Shown: positions 18,505 through 28,619, counted from the stretch's first letter. The stretch is DNA of 64,000 bases from an uncultured Tolumonas sp. (GCF_963676665.1 NZ_OY781378.1:434001-498000); one strand, 5' to 3'. The notes: generated by a model not told the origin, from the sequence alone. Program-made: numbers and translations.

Positions 18505-18588
18505 CCATGAGCTGACAGAATGCCAATGCAGAGCGCCTTCTGTCAGTACTTTGTTGCAACAGGATCGTTGATAGCAGAGGACAGCAAT

Positions 18589-19962
18589 ATGGGATCATTT
18601 AATTGCTTTAAAGCCTACGATATTCGTGGCCGGTTGGGTGACGAACTGGACGAGGATGTTGCCTATCGTATCGGGCGTGCTTATGCCCGTTATCTGAACG
18701 CGCGTGCCATTGTAGTGGGCGGTGATGTGCGTCTTTCCAGTGAAGGACTAAAACAAACGCTGGTTCAAGGGTTACGCGACAGCGGTGCCGATGTTATCGA
18801 TTTAGGCATGACCGGCACCGAAGAGATCTATTTTGCCACCTGGTTTTTGGGCGTCGATGGCGGCATTGAAGTGACTGCGTCACATAACCCCATCGACTAT
18901 AACGGCATGAAACTGGTGCGCAGCGGCAGTCGGCCCATAAGTGGTGACACTGGCTTGAATGAGATCCGCCGGATGGCTGAAATGATCGATTATGGCCCAC
19001 AAGCGGGTATTCCCGGGCTGTATCGTCAGGAAAATATCCTGTCGGCCTATGTTGATCACTTGATGGGTTATATCGATTTCAGCAAATTAACGCCGAAAAA
19101 GCTGGTGGTGAATGCAGGTAATGGCGCGGCTGGCCATGTGATCAATGCCATTGAAAAGGTGTTTATCAGCCAACGGGTGCCGGTGCAATTGATCAAGATC
19201 CACAATGAGCCGGACGGCACATTCCCGCATGGCATTCCTAACCCGTTATTGCCGGAAAATCGCGCTGACACTGCCAATGCTGTGCATGCTTACGGTGCTG
19301 ATATGGGCATCGCGTGGGATGGTGATTTCGATCGTTGTTTCCTGTTTGATCAACACGGTGAATTTATCGAAGGCTATTACATCGTTGGTTTGCTGGCGGA
19401 AAGTTTTCTGCTGAAGAAACCCGGTGCCCGCATTATTTACGATCCGCGTCTGACGTGGAACACCGAAGAGATCGTCACCAAAACCGGTGGTGTACCGGTG
19501 ATGTCGAAAACCGGTCATGCCTTTATCAAAGAACGCATGCGTGCTGAAGATGCGGTGTATGGCGGCGAGATGAGTGCCCATCACTATTTCCGCGATTTTG
19601 GTTATTGCGACAGCGGCATGATCCCGTGGTTACTGGTGTTGGAGCTGTTGTGCGTCCGCAAACAACCGCTGTCGACGCTGGTGGCGGAACGCATTGCCCG
19701 TTACCCATCACCCGGTGAAATCAACAGCCACCTCAGCGACCCGCAGCAAGCGATCCAGCGCGTGTTAGATGCATACAGCGGGCAGGCGCTGAACATCGAT
19801 TACACCGATGGCATCAGTCTGTCTTTCGATGATTGGCGTTTTAATCTGCGCAGCTCGAATACCGAACCGGTGGTGCGACTGAATGTTGAGTCGCGTGCGG
19901 ATGAAGTGTTGATGCAACAAAAGACAGCGGAAATTTTATCGCTGTTACGCCAGGAGGGCTAA
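18589..19962 (+). CDS. cpsG: Phosphomannomutase (CpsG/ManB type)
   Basis: 457 residues from ATG 18589, preceded by AGAGG; the frame extends to 18520 without a ribosome site. It interconverts mannose-6-P and mannose-1-P. The phosphoserine loop VTASHNP, the metal-binding DGDFDR and the sugar-binding [10 protein letters not shown] are intact. Start (CFKAYDIRG) and overall sequence are closer to enterobacterial CpsG than to Pseudomonas AlgC, although it fills the AlgC step in this operon. Four bases separate it from manA. Confidence 0.92.
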   Translation: MGSFNCFKAYDIRGRLGDELDEDVAYRIGRAYARYLNARAIVVGGDVRLSSEGLKQTLVQGLRDSGADVIDLGMTGTEEIYFATWFLGVDGGIEVTASHNPIDYNGMKLVRSGSRPISGDTGLNEIRRMAEMIDYGPQAGIPGLYRQENILSAYVDHLMGYIDFSKLTPKKLVVNAGNGAAGHVINAIEKVFISQRVPVQLIKIHNEPDGTFPHGIPNPLLPENRADTANAVHAYGADMGIAWDGDFDRCFLFDQHGEFIEGYYIVGLLAESFLLKKPGARIIYDPRLTWNTEEIVTKTGGVPVMSKTGHAFIKERMRAEDAVYGGEMSAHHYFRDFGYCDSGMIPWLLVLELLCVRKQPLSTLVAERIARYPSPGEINSHLSDPQQAIQRVLDAYSGQALNIDYTDGISLSFDDWRFNLRSSNTEPVVRLNVESRADEVLMQQKTAEILSLLRQEG

Positions 19963-19965
19963 ATC

Positions 19966-21240
19966 ATGAAAATGATGGAAGAGACATTTCAGGCCGCATG
20001 GCAAGCCATTGGCGGAGAAATGCTGCAACAGCCATTGTGGCTGATTAATAGTCTGCAACCTTATGATTGGGGCACTACCGATGTGTTGCCGTGGTTGCTC
20101 GGTATTGAAAATCCGCAACAACAACCACAGGCAGAAGTGTGGGTCGGTGCCCATCCGAAAGCGCCGTCACAGGTGGTGTTCCCCGATGCGCAATTTTCAC
20201 TGGAGCAACTGATCGACGGGCAACCACATGCCATTCTCGGAGCGCGCGCGATCCAGCGCTTCGGACCAAAATTACCTTTTTTATTCAAAATCTTGTCGGC
20301 CAAAAAAGCCTTGTCTATTCAGGTTCATCCTGATTTGGCACAGGCACAAGCGGGTTTTGCCCACGAAAATGCAATTGGTATTCCGCTCACGGCAGCAGAG
20401 CGAAATTACCATGACGCCAATCATAAGCCGGAGCTGTTATACGCGCTGACGCCGTTTGTCGGTTTGGTTGGGTTCCGGCCCATTTCTGAGATCGTGCGGT
20501 TGTTAGTGTTAGTCGGTGAACATCAGCTGCTGACTTGGGCGAAACGACTGCAAAAAGAGGGGGAAACGGCACTGGCAGCTTTTTATAGCTGGTTATTGTT
20601 GTTGTCGGGCAAAGAGCTGGATCATCTGCTTTCTGCTGCTGGCCCCAGCCTGCAATTTCAACATGAACCGGCTTTTGCTGAAGTGCAGCGGTTAGCACAG
20701 GAACATCCGGGAGATAGCGGGATTTTGTCTCCGTTAGTACTGAATCTGGTATCGCTGGTGCCAGGGGAAGCGATGTTCATTCCGGCCGGCACACCGCACG
20801 CTTATCTGCGCGGAACGGGCGTTGAGGTCATGGCCAGCTCCGACAATGTGCTGCGGGCTGGGTTAACGCAAAAACATATCGCACCGGATGAACTCTTATC
20901 GACGGTGATCTTTCGCAGTATGACGCCGGATATTATGCGTCAGCCGGCGAACAAACAGCCTATGAATCAAATAGAACAGCGGTTTCCCGTACCGGTGGAT
21001 GACTTTGAGCTCTCGATTATACGTCTGCAAAGTGGCGACACTTTTCCGGTCGGCTTGTTACCCGAGGTTGAACTGTTATTTTGCCTGAAAGGCACTATCA
21101 CGCTAACCAATGCACAAGGCGAACCGTGGACACTGACGCCCGCGTCCAGTGTGCTGTTACCGGCGGCCAGTCAGGGCTGGCAACTGAGCGGTCATGGCAA
21201 GGTCGCAAGGGTGCGCATTGGCCCGTCATTGATGCATTAA
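19966..21240 (+). CDS. manA: Mannose-6-phosphate isomerase, type I
   Basis: 424 residues. Zinc enzyme that interconverts fructose-6-P and mannose-6-P. Metal-ligand motifs are visible: LSIQVHPD (Gln, His), HKPELLYAL (Glu) and IPAGTPHAYLRG (His). A C-terminal cupin domain follows. The start has GGAGG upstream and lies 3 bases after the preceding stop, so it is in the same operon. Pseudomonas alginate clusters lack this gene because AlgA carries the activity, so here supply of mannose-6-P appears doubled. Confidence 0.93.
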   Translation: MKMMEETFQAAWQAIGGEMLQQPLWLINSLQPYDWGTTDVLPWLLGIENPQQQPQAEVWVGAHPKAPSQVVFPDAQFSLEQLIDGQPHAILGARAIQRFGPKLPFLFKILSAKKALSIQVHPDLAQAQAGFAHENAIGIPLTAAERNYHDANHKPELLYALTPFVGLVGFRPISEIVRLLVLVGEHQLLTWAKRLQKEGETALAAFYSWLLLLSGKELDHLLSAAGPSLQFQHEPAFAEVQRLAQEHPGDSGILSPLVLNLVSLVPGEAMFIPAGTPHAYLRGTGVEVMASSDNVLRAGLTQKHIAPDELLSTVIFRSMTPDIMRQPANKQPMNQIEQRFPVPVDDFELSIIRLQSGDTFPVGLLPEVELLFCLKGTITLTNAQGEPWTLTPASSVLLPAASQGWQLSGHGKVARVRIGPSLMH

Positions 21241-21303
21241 TTTTGTCTGTGCTGTACGCAAGGATGAGCGCGGCACTGACGATCTCCTCTGGAGGATAAC
21301 GTA

Positions 21304-22599
21304 ATGAAAATAGGAACTGTGATCACATTGTTACTGGCCGTTTGGCATTGGCCGGTATCTGCCGCGACGAGCTGCACGAGCGCTAATCTAAGGTTTGCCA
21401 GCTCCAGTAACACCTTGTATGTGCAGGCTGGCGGTATTTGCCGGATCGCTGATATTGCGGCATTGAAACCACTACAACTGGTGAGTCAGGGCGATGGTAT
21501 CTATCTGTTAAAGGCGAACCTCAAATTAACCGATGGTTCTGCGTTACTGATTGATGGCGATGATCCAACTGATCCCGTCATTGAATTTCGTCTGTTGTCT
21601 AACAACACCGGACTGGCCAATAGTGTCGTTAATCTGACCGCTGATTACGGCATTGTGCAAATTAACCATACCAAAGTGCTGTCGTGGGATGAAGCCGTGG
21701 AGGGGCCGGATACCGATTACACCACGGCTAATCGGGCCTACATTCGTGTGCGATCTGGTGCTGCTGATAAACAATCACGGATGGATGTCACCGGCAGTGA
21801 TATTGGTTATCTCGGTTATTATGCCTCGGAATCGTATGGCTTAACCTGGAAAGTGTCGGGCACACTGAATGACGTTCGTGTGTACGGCAATATTCTCAAT
21901 AGCCGTATCCACAATAACTATTTCGGGGTGTTCACTTACGGTGCTTACGGCATGATGATCAGCGGTAACGAGTTTGATCATAATGTGAAATATGGGCTGG
22001 ACCCGCATGATGATTCCGACTACCTGACTATCACGAGTAACACATCACACCATAACGGTGACCACGGCATTATTTGTTCGCAGCGTTGTAATAATCTGGT
22101 GATCCGTTATAACACCAGTTACAGCAACGCCGGTCATGGCATCATGTTGCATCGTTCGGTCGATTATTCGCTGGTGGAGAATAATCAAGTCTTTGATAAC
22201 GAAGATACCGGTATTGCGTTGTTTGAAAGTAACAACAATATTATTCGGGGCAATATTGTGCAGGGTAATAAAACCGGCATTCGACTCTCAGTCGGGTCAT
22301 CCTATAACAGTTTTCAGGGCAACATGATTTTCGGTAATACAGATAATGCTATCTATACCTATCAAGGATCCGATGAACCAGCTCGGGTCGGTAATGATGG
22401 CATCAATCGTGAGAATGTGTGGTCGCAAAACGATATAACGGCGACCGGTGCTTATATTCTTAAGCTGAGTGCTACAGATGGCGATACGTTCAGCGATAAT
22501 GATTTTACTGGCAATCCACTGGCTAAGTTTTATTTAAAAGGGGCAGTGAATACTACTTACAGCAATAACCTTTTAGATCCAGAAATGACTTTGCCGTGA
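21304..22599 (+). CDS. Second exported mannuronan C5-epimerase-like beta-helix protein
   Basis: 431 residues with a signal peptide (to about residue 20, WPVSAAT). The body is a right-handed parallel beta-helix (NosD/PbH1-type repeats, about 150-350). It keeps the motif YGLDPHDD with His235, matching YGIDPHD of AlgG and DPHE of Azotobacter AlgE epimerases, so epimerase activity is likely. It lacks the calcium-binding R modules of AlgE enzymes and the N-terminal region of AlgG. Its place as the last gene of the alginate operon fits a polymer-modifying role. It could instead be a carbohydrate-binding or lyase-like beta-helix protein. Confidence 0.75.
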   Translation: MKIGTVITLLLAVWHWPVSAATSCTSANLRFASSSNTLYVQAGGICRIADIAALKPLQLVSQGDGIYLLKANLKLTDGSALLIDGDDPTDPVIEFRLLSNNTGLANSVVNLTADYGIVQINHTKVLSWDEAVEGPDTDYTTANRAYIRVRSGAADKQSRMDVTGSDIGYLGYYASESYGLTWKVSGTLNDVRVYGNILNSRIHNNYFGVFTYGAYGMMISGNEFDHNVKYGLDPHDDSDYLTITSNTSHHNGDHGIICSQRCNNLVIRYNTSYSNAGHGIMLHRSVDYSLVENNQVFDNEDTGIALFESNNNIIRGNIVQGNKTGIRLSVGSSYNSFQGNMIFGNTDNAIYTYQGSDEPARVGNDGINRENVWSQNDITATGAYILKLSATDGDTFSDNDFTGNPLAKFYLKGAVNTTYSNNLLDPEMTLP

Positions 22600-22627
22600 G
22601 ATGCTATTCGCGAAAGTTTTCTCTTTT

Positions 22628-22653
22628 AACCCGGAATTTTTTTCGGGTTTTTT
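22628..22653 (+). terminator. Rho-independent terminator of the alginate operon
   Basis: AACCCG (22628-22633) pairs with CGGGTT (22644-22649) and is followed by a T run (22648-22653), 29 bases after the last stop codon. Confidence 0.75.
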
Positions 22654-22656
22654 AAA

Positions 22657-23676
22657 TTATTTGGTTCTGTGTTCATCTCTGAATGCTAAAGGGCTCACCG
22701 ATAGATTTGTTTTGAAAAAACGGCTAAAAACACTCTGTGATGAAAAGCCAATCGATTCACTAATCTCTTGCATGGTGTATTTTGATTCTATTAATAATTC
22801 ACAGGCCATTTTTATTTTTGTCTCTTTTAATAAGGTAATAAAAGAGGTGTTTTCGTTTTGCAACTTCCGATTAAGTGTCCATCTGCTGATGCTCAGATTA
22901 TTACAAATATCTTCCAATATTGAATCATCGCCATCAAATCGCCCTAAATGAATGGAATGGATTATCATCTCTTTGATTAACGAGGAATAATCGCTATCAC
23001 TCTCCAATTTGCGGCAGAGTTCATTTAGCCTTGTCTTTTGCATGGAGTTTAAGCTGCCGTTATAATCTTGCCGTGGTCTGTCTAATTCTTGATTATTAAA
23101 TACAATAGAGTTGTTATTTTGCTCCCATAAACATTGGGTATTGAAAAATACATCCAGTAAATGTTTTTTCTGGGGTGGTTTTCCAACGAATCTGACATTA
23201 ATATTGAAAGAGTTAGAGTAATTTTTGACGATGCTATATAACATAATGAAATTGAAAATAGCCTGCGAAGCACCAAGTTCTTTGGGTCCCAGATTAATAT
23301 ATTCGAAGCTGCTTTTTTCTACTCCTGCATGTTTAATTAAATCATCGCAGTTACCAATCATGATGCGGTATCTGATATACGAATCGAGTGCTTCTTTGGC
23401 GCTGCTTTCATTTAAACAAATACCAAAGAAATCAGGATGATTTTGGAATGATAACGCCATAAAATTATCAAAAATAAAATCATTAACTGGTTGTAAATAT
23501 TCTTTTGTTTTTAGCATAAAACGATAATGTTTATGTTCTGCTATACGTCCATTATCTCGTTCAATCTCATAATCAGATACGCCACAATATTCAATAATAG
23601 ATCTTGTGTTAACACCGTCGCCTTTTAATTTATGTAATACATTTCTCATGATGACATTTGAAACGCTTTTTGGCAT
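22657..23676 (-). CDS. AraC-family transcriptional regulator with Arabinose_bd-type N-terminal domain
   Basis: 339 residues from ATG 23676 (GGAG 6 bases upstream). The N-terminal two thirds resemble the PF12625-type domain of OruR/ArgR-like regulators. The C-terminal 100 residues contain two helix-turn-helix motifs (LEDICNNLSISRWTLNRKL and MQEISESIGFSSQSVFSRFFK). It is notably A+T-rich with Asn/Ser/Lys-rich codons, unlike the neighbouring alginate genes, which suggests recent acquisition. It converges on the alginate operon and is divergent from the GH3 gene, which is the most obvious target. Regulation of alginate is possible but not shown. Confidence 0.85.
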   Translation of the reverse strand: MPKSVSNVIMRNVLHKLKGDGVNTRSIIEYCGVSDYEIERDNGRIAEHKHYRFMLKTKEYLQPVNDFIFDNFMALSFQNHPDFFGICLNESSAKEALDSYIRYRIMIGNCDDLIKHAGVEKSSFEYINLGPKELGASQAIFNFIMLYSIVKNYSNSFNINVRFVGKPPQKKHLLDVFFNTQCLWEQNNNSIVFNNQELDRPRQDYNGSLNSMQKTRLNELCRKLESDSDYSSLIKEMIIHSIHLGRFDGDDSILEDICNNLSISRWTLNRKLQNENTSFITLLKETKIKMACELLIESKYTMQEISESIGFSSQSVFSRFFKTNLSVSPLAFRDEHRTK

Positions 23677-24046
23677 GGCAAACTCCAAAGGCTATAAGCT
23701 AATATTTTATCGATTTTAATAATGAGAGTGTGATTTTAAATTGTCTCTGTATTTTATTTGATAAAATATTTAGCTGTTATATGTTGCTCTGAAGTATAGA
23801 GGTGAGACTTAGTGATCGCTTGTAACAAAATGTAAACATTGTGGTGACTTCACATATTTAGCATCCTGCTCCATTTTGCAAAATTCATGCACCCAGCTGT
23901 CAATTATTTTAATAAATAACTCGTTACTTTATTCACCGAAGAAAAAGGTAGTTGTGCATTATTTATTTGCAAATGTTTTAAATGAGTATCGAGTTAATTC
24001 GATGCTAACGACATTAAAGCATGCTGAATCGATTAAAGGAATAAAT
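23677..24046. promoter_or_regulatory. Divergent intergenic region between AraC regulator and GH3 gene
   Basis: 370 AT-rich bases. Direct repeats TGTAAC (23821-23826) and TGTAAAC (23831-23837) are spaced by exactly 10 bp, the geometry expected for an AraC-type two-motif binding site. The in-frame extension of the GH3 gene into this region (from about 23876) has no ribosome site and looks non-coding. Confidence 0.35.
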
Positions 24047-26458
24047 ATGAGTGATTTCAAGCCACAATTAAAAATTGTCACTATGGCCGTTGCAGTAGCT
24101 ATTTCCGGTCTCATGACCGGTTGCAATGATAATTCATCTGAACATGCGGTAGTAAAAGATGACGCCTATTATAAATCATTAGCCGAGCAGATGGTTGCTC
24201 AGATGAGTATTAGTGAAAAGCTTGATATCGTTTCCGGCCCTGGCATGGATTTTACGACATTCGCCAATAATACCCCCATCAATTTATTAAGTGATGCATC
24301 GGGCGTTGCGGGTTATATCAATGGCGTAAAAAACGATAAGTTAGATATCCCCGCCGCTAAACTGGCGGATGGCCCGGCGGGTTTGCGAATTAATGGTACT
24401 CGTGATGGCGACAGCGGCACTTATTATGCGACAGCATGGCCGATTGGTTCATTGCTGGCTTCAACATGGAATACTGATCTAGTTCAACAAGTGGGTAAAG
24501 CAACCGGGGAAGAAGTTAAAGAATATGGGGTCGATTTATTATTAGCGCCGGGCATGAATATTCAGCGTAACCCACTGAACGGGCGTAATTTTGAATATTA
24601 TTCGGAAGACCCGCTAGTCACCGGGAAAATCGGTGCCGCGATGGTGGAAGGGGTGGAATCAAACGGGGTTGGTTCTACTATCAAACATTTCTTTGGCAAC
24701 AACTCAGAAACTAACCGTAATTACATTAATGATATTGGTGAACCGAGAACCTTCCGGGAAATTTATCTGCGTGGTTTCCAGATCGCAGTGGATGAAGCAC
24801 AACCGTGGGCAGTGATGACCTCGTATAACAAGGTCAATGGCACCTATGTAAATCAACGCAAAGATGCAGTAACTAATATTCTGCGAGATGAATGGGGTTT
24901 TAATGGTCTGGTCATGTCTGACTGGTTTGCCGGCAATGTGATGGGGGATGCCAATTCTGCCGCTGCGCAAATGAACGCGGGTAATGATTTAATTGAACCG
25001 GGCGGACAAAAAACTAACCTGCAAGCCTCTATCGATGCGGGTTCATTAACCGAAGCGCAAGTGACACAAAACGCAGTGCATATTCTGACACAAGTGCAGA
25101 AATCACCGTCTTATAACCATTATGCGTTTTCAAATAACCCTGATCTGAATGCGCATGCCGTGTTAGCGCGTCAAGCTGCCACGGAAGGGATGGTGTTGCT
25201 GAAAAACAATGCTGCATTGCCTATTGCCAATGGCAAAACACTGGCTACTTTTGGTGTGAATCAGGTGAATACCTACAAAGGTGGCACCGGTAGTGGTGAC
25301 GTGCACGCCGCTTATACGGTGTCGATAGCCAAAGGGTTGGCGAACCGTTTTACCGTTAACAGTGATTTACAAGATTACTACACCACTTACTTTGCCACGA
25401 ATAAGGTGGAACATGCCGGTAGCTTTGGCGGTGCCAGCACCTATTCTTGCGATGAAGCGACGGTGACCAACAATAGCGATTTATCAACCTTGTTAACTAC
25501 TGCTGTGCAGACTAACGATACAGCGGTGATTAGCATTGGTCGTCAGGCTGGTGAAGGTGCCGATCGAACTAATGCTAAAGGCGATTATCTGCTGAGTGAT
25601 CAGGAAGTCGATATGATCACGGGGGTAGCGGATGCGTTCCATGCACAAGGTAAGAAAGTGGTGGTGGTGCTGAACGTCAATGGGGTTATCGATACCAGTG
25701 CGTGGGCCGATAAAGCCGATGCGATTTTGTTAGCCTACATGGGTGGTCAGGATACCGGTAATGAAGTTGCCGACATTCTGTCTGGTGATGTCAACCCAAG
25801 TGGTAAATTGGCGCAAACCTTCCCGGCTAGTTATGCCGATGTACCATCTTCCAGCTCGCGAGCTTTCCCTGGGGTTGATACTGATAGTGATGGCACACCA
25901 GATGATGTGTATTACAACGAAGGCATCTATGTCGGTTATCGTTATTATTCCACCTTTGATAAAACGGTTTCCTACCCATTTGGTTTTGGTTTGTCATACA
26001 CCACCTTTGGTTACAGTGATGCGGCAGTCACCGCCAACACCTTAAGTCAAGGGGCTCAAGGTAGTGTGACCTTAACTGCAACTATCACCAATACCGGCAG
26101 TGTGGCGGGTAAAGAAGCGGCACAAGTTTATGTTTCTGCACCCGAAGTGAAACTGAAAAAACCAGTGATTGAGCTGAAAGCATTTGCTAAAACCAGCAAA
26201 CTGGATGCCGGTGCGACAGAAAAACTGACCTTCAATATACCGGCGAAGATTTTGGCGAGTTTTGATCCAAGCAGCAATGAATGGATTGTGGAGCCCGGTA
26301 CTTATAAAGCATATGTCAGCCCATCTTCCAATGTGGTGGATGTGACACCGGTGACCTTTACCGTTGATAAAGAGATCGTGGTCAGCCACACCACCGCGGG
26401 GGCACTGGCATTACCTGAAGGGGTAGATGCCGCCACGGTAACCACGATCACCAAATAA
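24047..26458 (+). CDS. Glycoside hydrolase family 3 lipoprotein (beta-glucosidase-like)
   Basis: 803 residues from ATG 24047 (AAAGGA upstream). A signal peptide ends in a lipobox LMTGC, so it should be anchored in a membrane facing the periplasm or surface. The GH3 N-terminal barrel is intact, with KHFFGNN and the nucleophile Asp in VMSDWFAG (about residue 292). The C-terminal GH3 domain and a fibronectin-III-like domain (about 690-770) follow, with VSYPFGFGLSYTTF. Substrate is not clear; beta-glucosides or beta-xylosides are typical. A strong terminator follows. Confidence 0.9.
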   Translation: MSDFKPQLKIVTMAVAVAISGLMTGCNDNSSEHAVVKDDAYYKSLAEQMVAQMSISEKLDIVSGPGMDFTTFANNTPINLLSDASGVAGYINGVKNDKLDIPAAKLADGPAGLRINGTRDGDSGTYYATAWPIGSLLASTWNTDLVQQVGKATGEEVKEYGVDLLLAPGMNIQRNPLNGRNFEYYSEDPLVTGKIGAAMVEGVESNGVGSTIKHFFGNNSETNRNYINDIGEPRTFREIYLRGFQIAVDEAQPWAVMTSYNKVNGTYVNQRKDAVTNILRDEWGFNGLVMSDWFAGNVMGDANSAAAQMNAGNDLIEPGGQKTNLQASIDAGSLTEAQVTQNAVHILTQVQKSPSYNHYAFSNNPDLNAHAVLARQAATEGMVLLKNNAALPIANGKTLATFGVNQVNTYKGGTGSGDVHAAYTVSIAKGLANRFTVNSDLQDYYTTYFATNKVEHAGSFGGASTYSCDEATVTNNSDLSTLLTTAVQTNDTAVISIGRQAGEGADRTNAKGDYLLSDQEVDMITGVADAFHAQGKKVVVVLNVNGVIDTSAWADKADAILLAYMGGQDTGNEVADILSGDVNPSGKLAQTFPASYADVPSSSSRAFPGVDTDSDGTPDDVYYNEGIYVGYRYYSTFDKTVSYPFGFGLSYTTFGYSDAAVTANTLSQGAQGSVTLTATITNTGSVAGKEAAQVYVSAPEVKLKKPVIELKAFAKTSKLDAGATEKLTFNIPAKILASFDPSSNEWIVEPGTYKAYVSPSSNVVDVTPVTFTVDKEIVVSHTTAGALALPEGVDAATVTTITK

Positions 26459-26481
26459 TTTACTTCATACTTGTAATGGTT

Positions 26482-26509
26482 GACGCGCCTAAACGGCGCG
26501 TCTTTTTTT
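26482..26509 (+). terminator. Rho-independent terminator of the GH3 gene
   Basis: Perfect 8-bp GC-rich stem (GACGCGCC 26482-26489 with GGCGCGTC 26495-26502), 5-base loop, then TTTTTTT. Confidence 0.95.
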
Positions 26510-26511
26510 GT

Positions 26512-28575
26512 TTACTGATGATTGCCTGCCCACACCACCATCACTTTATCTTGCTGATCCTGCCGGCTAAATGCGTAATAGCCATTCGACGACAACGTGG
26601 TTTGCTGGCCGCGACCTATCGCGGTGTGACGGGCGCGGAACTGGCTGATTTTCTGCCAGTGGGCAAGCAGTGTCGCTTTGTCACCGTTCAGCTCGTTCCA
26701 GTTCATATCGGAACGGGTGCCTTGGATCGGATCTGAGCCGGTGGCGCCAAACTGACGGCCACTTTCGTCACCGTAGTAGATCTGCACCGCACCCGGTGCC
26801 AACAGCAACAAATCAGCGGCCAGTTTTTGTTTTTCCACCGAACCTTTGGCATCGTCGTGGAAAAATAACCGTGTATCGTGTGACGAGAGATAACTCAGCA
26901 CATTGATGTCTTGTAGCTTTTCCGCCATTTGACGGTAAGTGTCATCAATGTTGGCGTAACACGCCAGCGCTTGCTTGGCCTGATCCTGAAAATCGAAATT
27001 GATCATGCTGTCAAACCCATGCTGGAAGTAGTCACTTTTCATCACCCCATGCCCCCACGATTCGCCCGTCATCCAGAACGGGGCATTATCCAACGCTTCC
27101 TGCGGATGCGCTTTTTTCCACTCGGCCAAGGCTTGTGTCGCTTGGGTTTTTAACTGATCCCAAGCGGGTTTTTCGACATGTTTGGCTGTGTCCACGCGGA
27201 AGCCATCAATGCCATAATCACGCACCCATTGACTCAACCAATGAGTGATGTAATCGCGCGGTGTGTAGCCGGCAATTTCTTTGGCATTCGTGTCTTTTTT
27301 ATAGCGATAAAAGTTGGGTAACCCGCTGGCCTGCTTGGATTCGGTTTTTACATCGGGCAGGAAGGCGAGCGACATGGTCAGGTCGTCATAACCGGGAGCA
27401 TCATAATCACCAATGCCACTGCGCACCCATTTTTTACCCCACCATTTTTCCCATGCGGCGCCATCGCTAAAATTGATGTAGTTATTAAAGCTGTGCCAGT
27501 TTTCTGCTTTGCCGGGGTGCCACTCACCCCAATGCTGGCCCAGTATTTTCTGTTGTTCGTTTTTGCTGAGATGTAATGCGCCAAAATTAAATTCCTGCAT
27601 GTCGGCTAATGTTGCATAACCGACATGGTTCATGACGACATCAAACAAAATGCGAATGCCGCGTTTGTGCGCCTGCTCGACCAGCGTATGTAACTCTTGC
27701 TCGGTGCCCATGTTGGCGTCGAGTTTGGTCCAGTCTAAAGCGTAATAACCATGATAGGCATAATGCGGGAAGTCGCCGTTGCTGCCACCGCCGATCCAGC
27801 CGTGGATCTGCTCCAGCGGTGAGCTGATCCACAAGGCATTGACGCCGAGTTGTTGCAGGTAATCGAGTTTGCTGGTGAGACCCGCCAGATCGCCGCCATG
27901 GAAGGTCGCGATCTCTTGTTGGCCATCATTTTGGCGGCCATAACTGTGGTCATTCGCGGGGTTGCCATTGGCGAAACGATCGGTCAGTGCAAAATAGACA
28001 GTGGCGTTGTGCCAGTTAAACGGGGCTTTCGCCGCGGTGTTCGCTGCTTCCAATAACAGTAACCCACCACTTTCCGGTGCCGGTTGTAAGGTCACTTTGC
28101 CTTGTGTGACGACCGCTGTCTGGCCGCTGTAATAATCCCGTACGCTGTCGCCGTCTTTAAAGCTGCGGCTGACATCAATAGTAACCGGCTGGTTGTGCCA
28201 GATCGGGCAGGTTTTCGATAGCGCTGCTGTTTGCGTGACCGGTGCGCTTTTCATACTAAGTAACAAGGTGGGTGTGCCACTGCGGGTATCAATAGTGATC
28301 TGATAATCGCCGTCTTTATATAGACGCCAATTAATCACGGGTTCTGAACCACAAGGCTGTAATGAGAGCATTTGATTGAGTTTGGCGGCGGCAGTGGGCT
28401 GCCAGCATTGCCCGTCGTGTTGCAACTGTAGCGGGTAATTGCCTTTGTTCAGCGTGGTTGCGCTGTGGAACAGGCCGCTGGGTTGTTCGGTAAAGCTTGG
28501 GAACGGAGTTAGCGTCCACTGCGCAAACGCAGCGGGCGATAGCAGTAACAGCAGAGGCAGCGAGAGGCGGGTCAT
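26512..28575 (-). CDS. malS: Periplasmic alpha-amylase
   Basis: 687 residues from ATG 28575, with AAAGGA 6 bases upstream; an ATG two codons earlier is too close to that site. Signal peptide to about residue 18. GH13 domain with all conserved regions: DVVMNH, GFRVDTAKH (nucleophile), MTGESW (acid/base) and SSHDT. The N-terminal about 180 residues are a MalS-type extension with several cysteines. Length and domain order match E. coli MalS (676). It would cut maltodextrins in the periplasm. Convergent with the GH3 gene. Confidence 0.92.
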   Translation of the reverse strand: MTRLSLPLLLLLSPAAFAQWTLTPFPSFTEQPSGLFHSATTLNKGNYPLQLQHDGQCWQPTAAAKLNQMLSLQPCGSEPVINWRLYKDGDYQITIDTRSGTPTLLLSMKSAPVTQTAALSKTCPIWHNQPVTIDVSRSFKDGDSVRDYYSGQTAVVTQGKVTLQPAPESGGLLLLEAANTAAKAPFNWHNATVYFALTDRFANGNPANDHSYGRQNDGQQEIATFHGGDLAGLTSKLDYLQQLGVNALWISSPLEQIHGWIGGGSNGDFPHYAYHGYYALDWTKLDANMGTEQELHTLVEQAHKRGIRILFDVVMNHVGYATLADMQEFNFGALHLSKNEQQKILGQHWGEWHPGKAENWHSFNNYINFSDGAAWEKWWGKKWVRSGIGDYDAPGYDDLTMSLAFLPDVKTESKQASGLPNFYRYKKDTNAKEIAGYTPRDYITHWLSQWVRDYGIDGFRVDTAKHVEKPAWDQLKTQATQALAEWKKAHPQEALDNAPFWMTGESWGHGVMKSDYFQHGFDSMINFDFQDQAKQALACYANIDDTYRQMAEKLQDINVLSYLSSHDTRLFFHDDAKGSVEKQKLAADLLLLAPGAVQIYYGDESGRQFGATGSDPIQGTRSDMNWNELNGDKATLLAHWQKISQFRARHTAIGRGQQTTLSSNGYYAFSRQDQQDKVMVVWAGNHQ

Positions 28576-28619
28576 GAGCATTCCTTTGATTAAATAGAAT
28601 GAGGGTTAAATTAATAGTT

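Noticed and set aside
23876-24046. N-terminal extension of the GH3 gene
   Set aside because: The start at 24047 has a ribosome site and begins a clear lipoprotein signal; the extension looks like AT-rich non-coding DNA.
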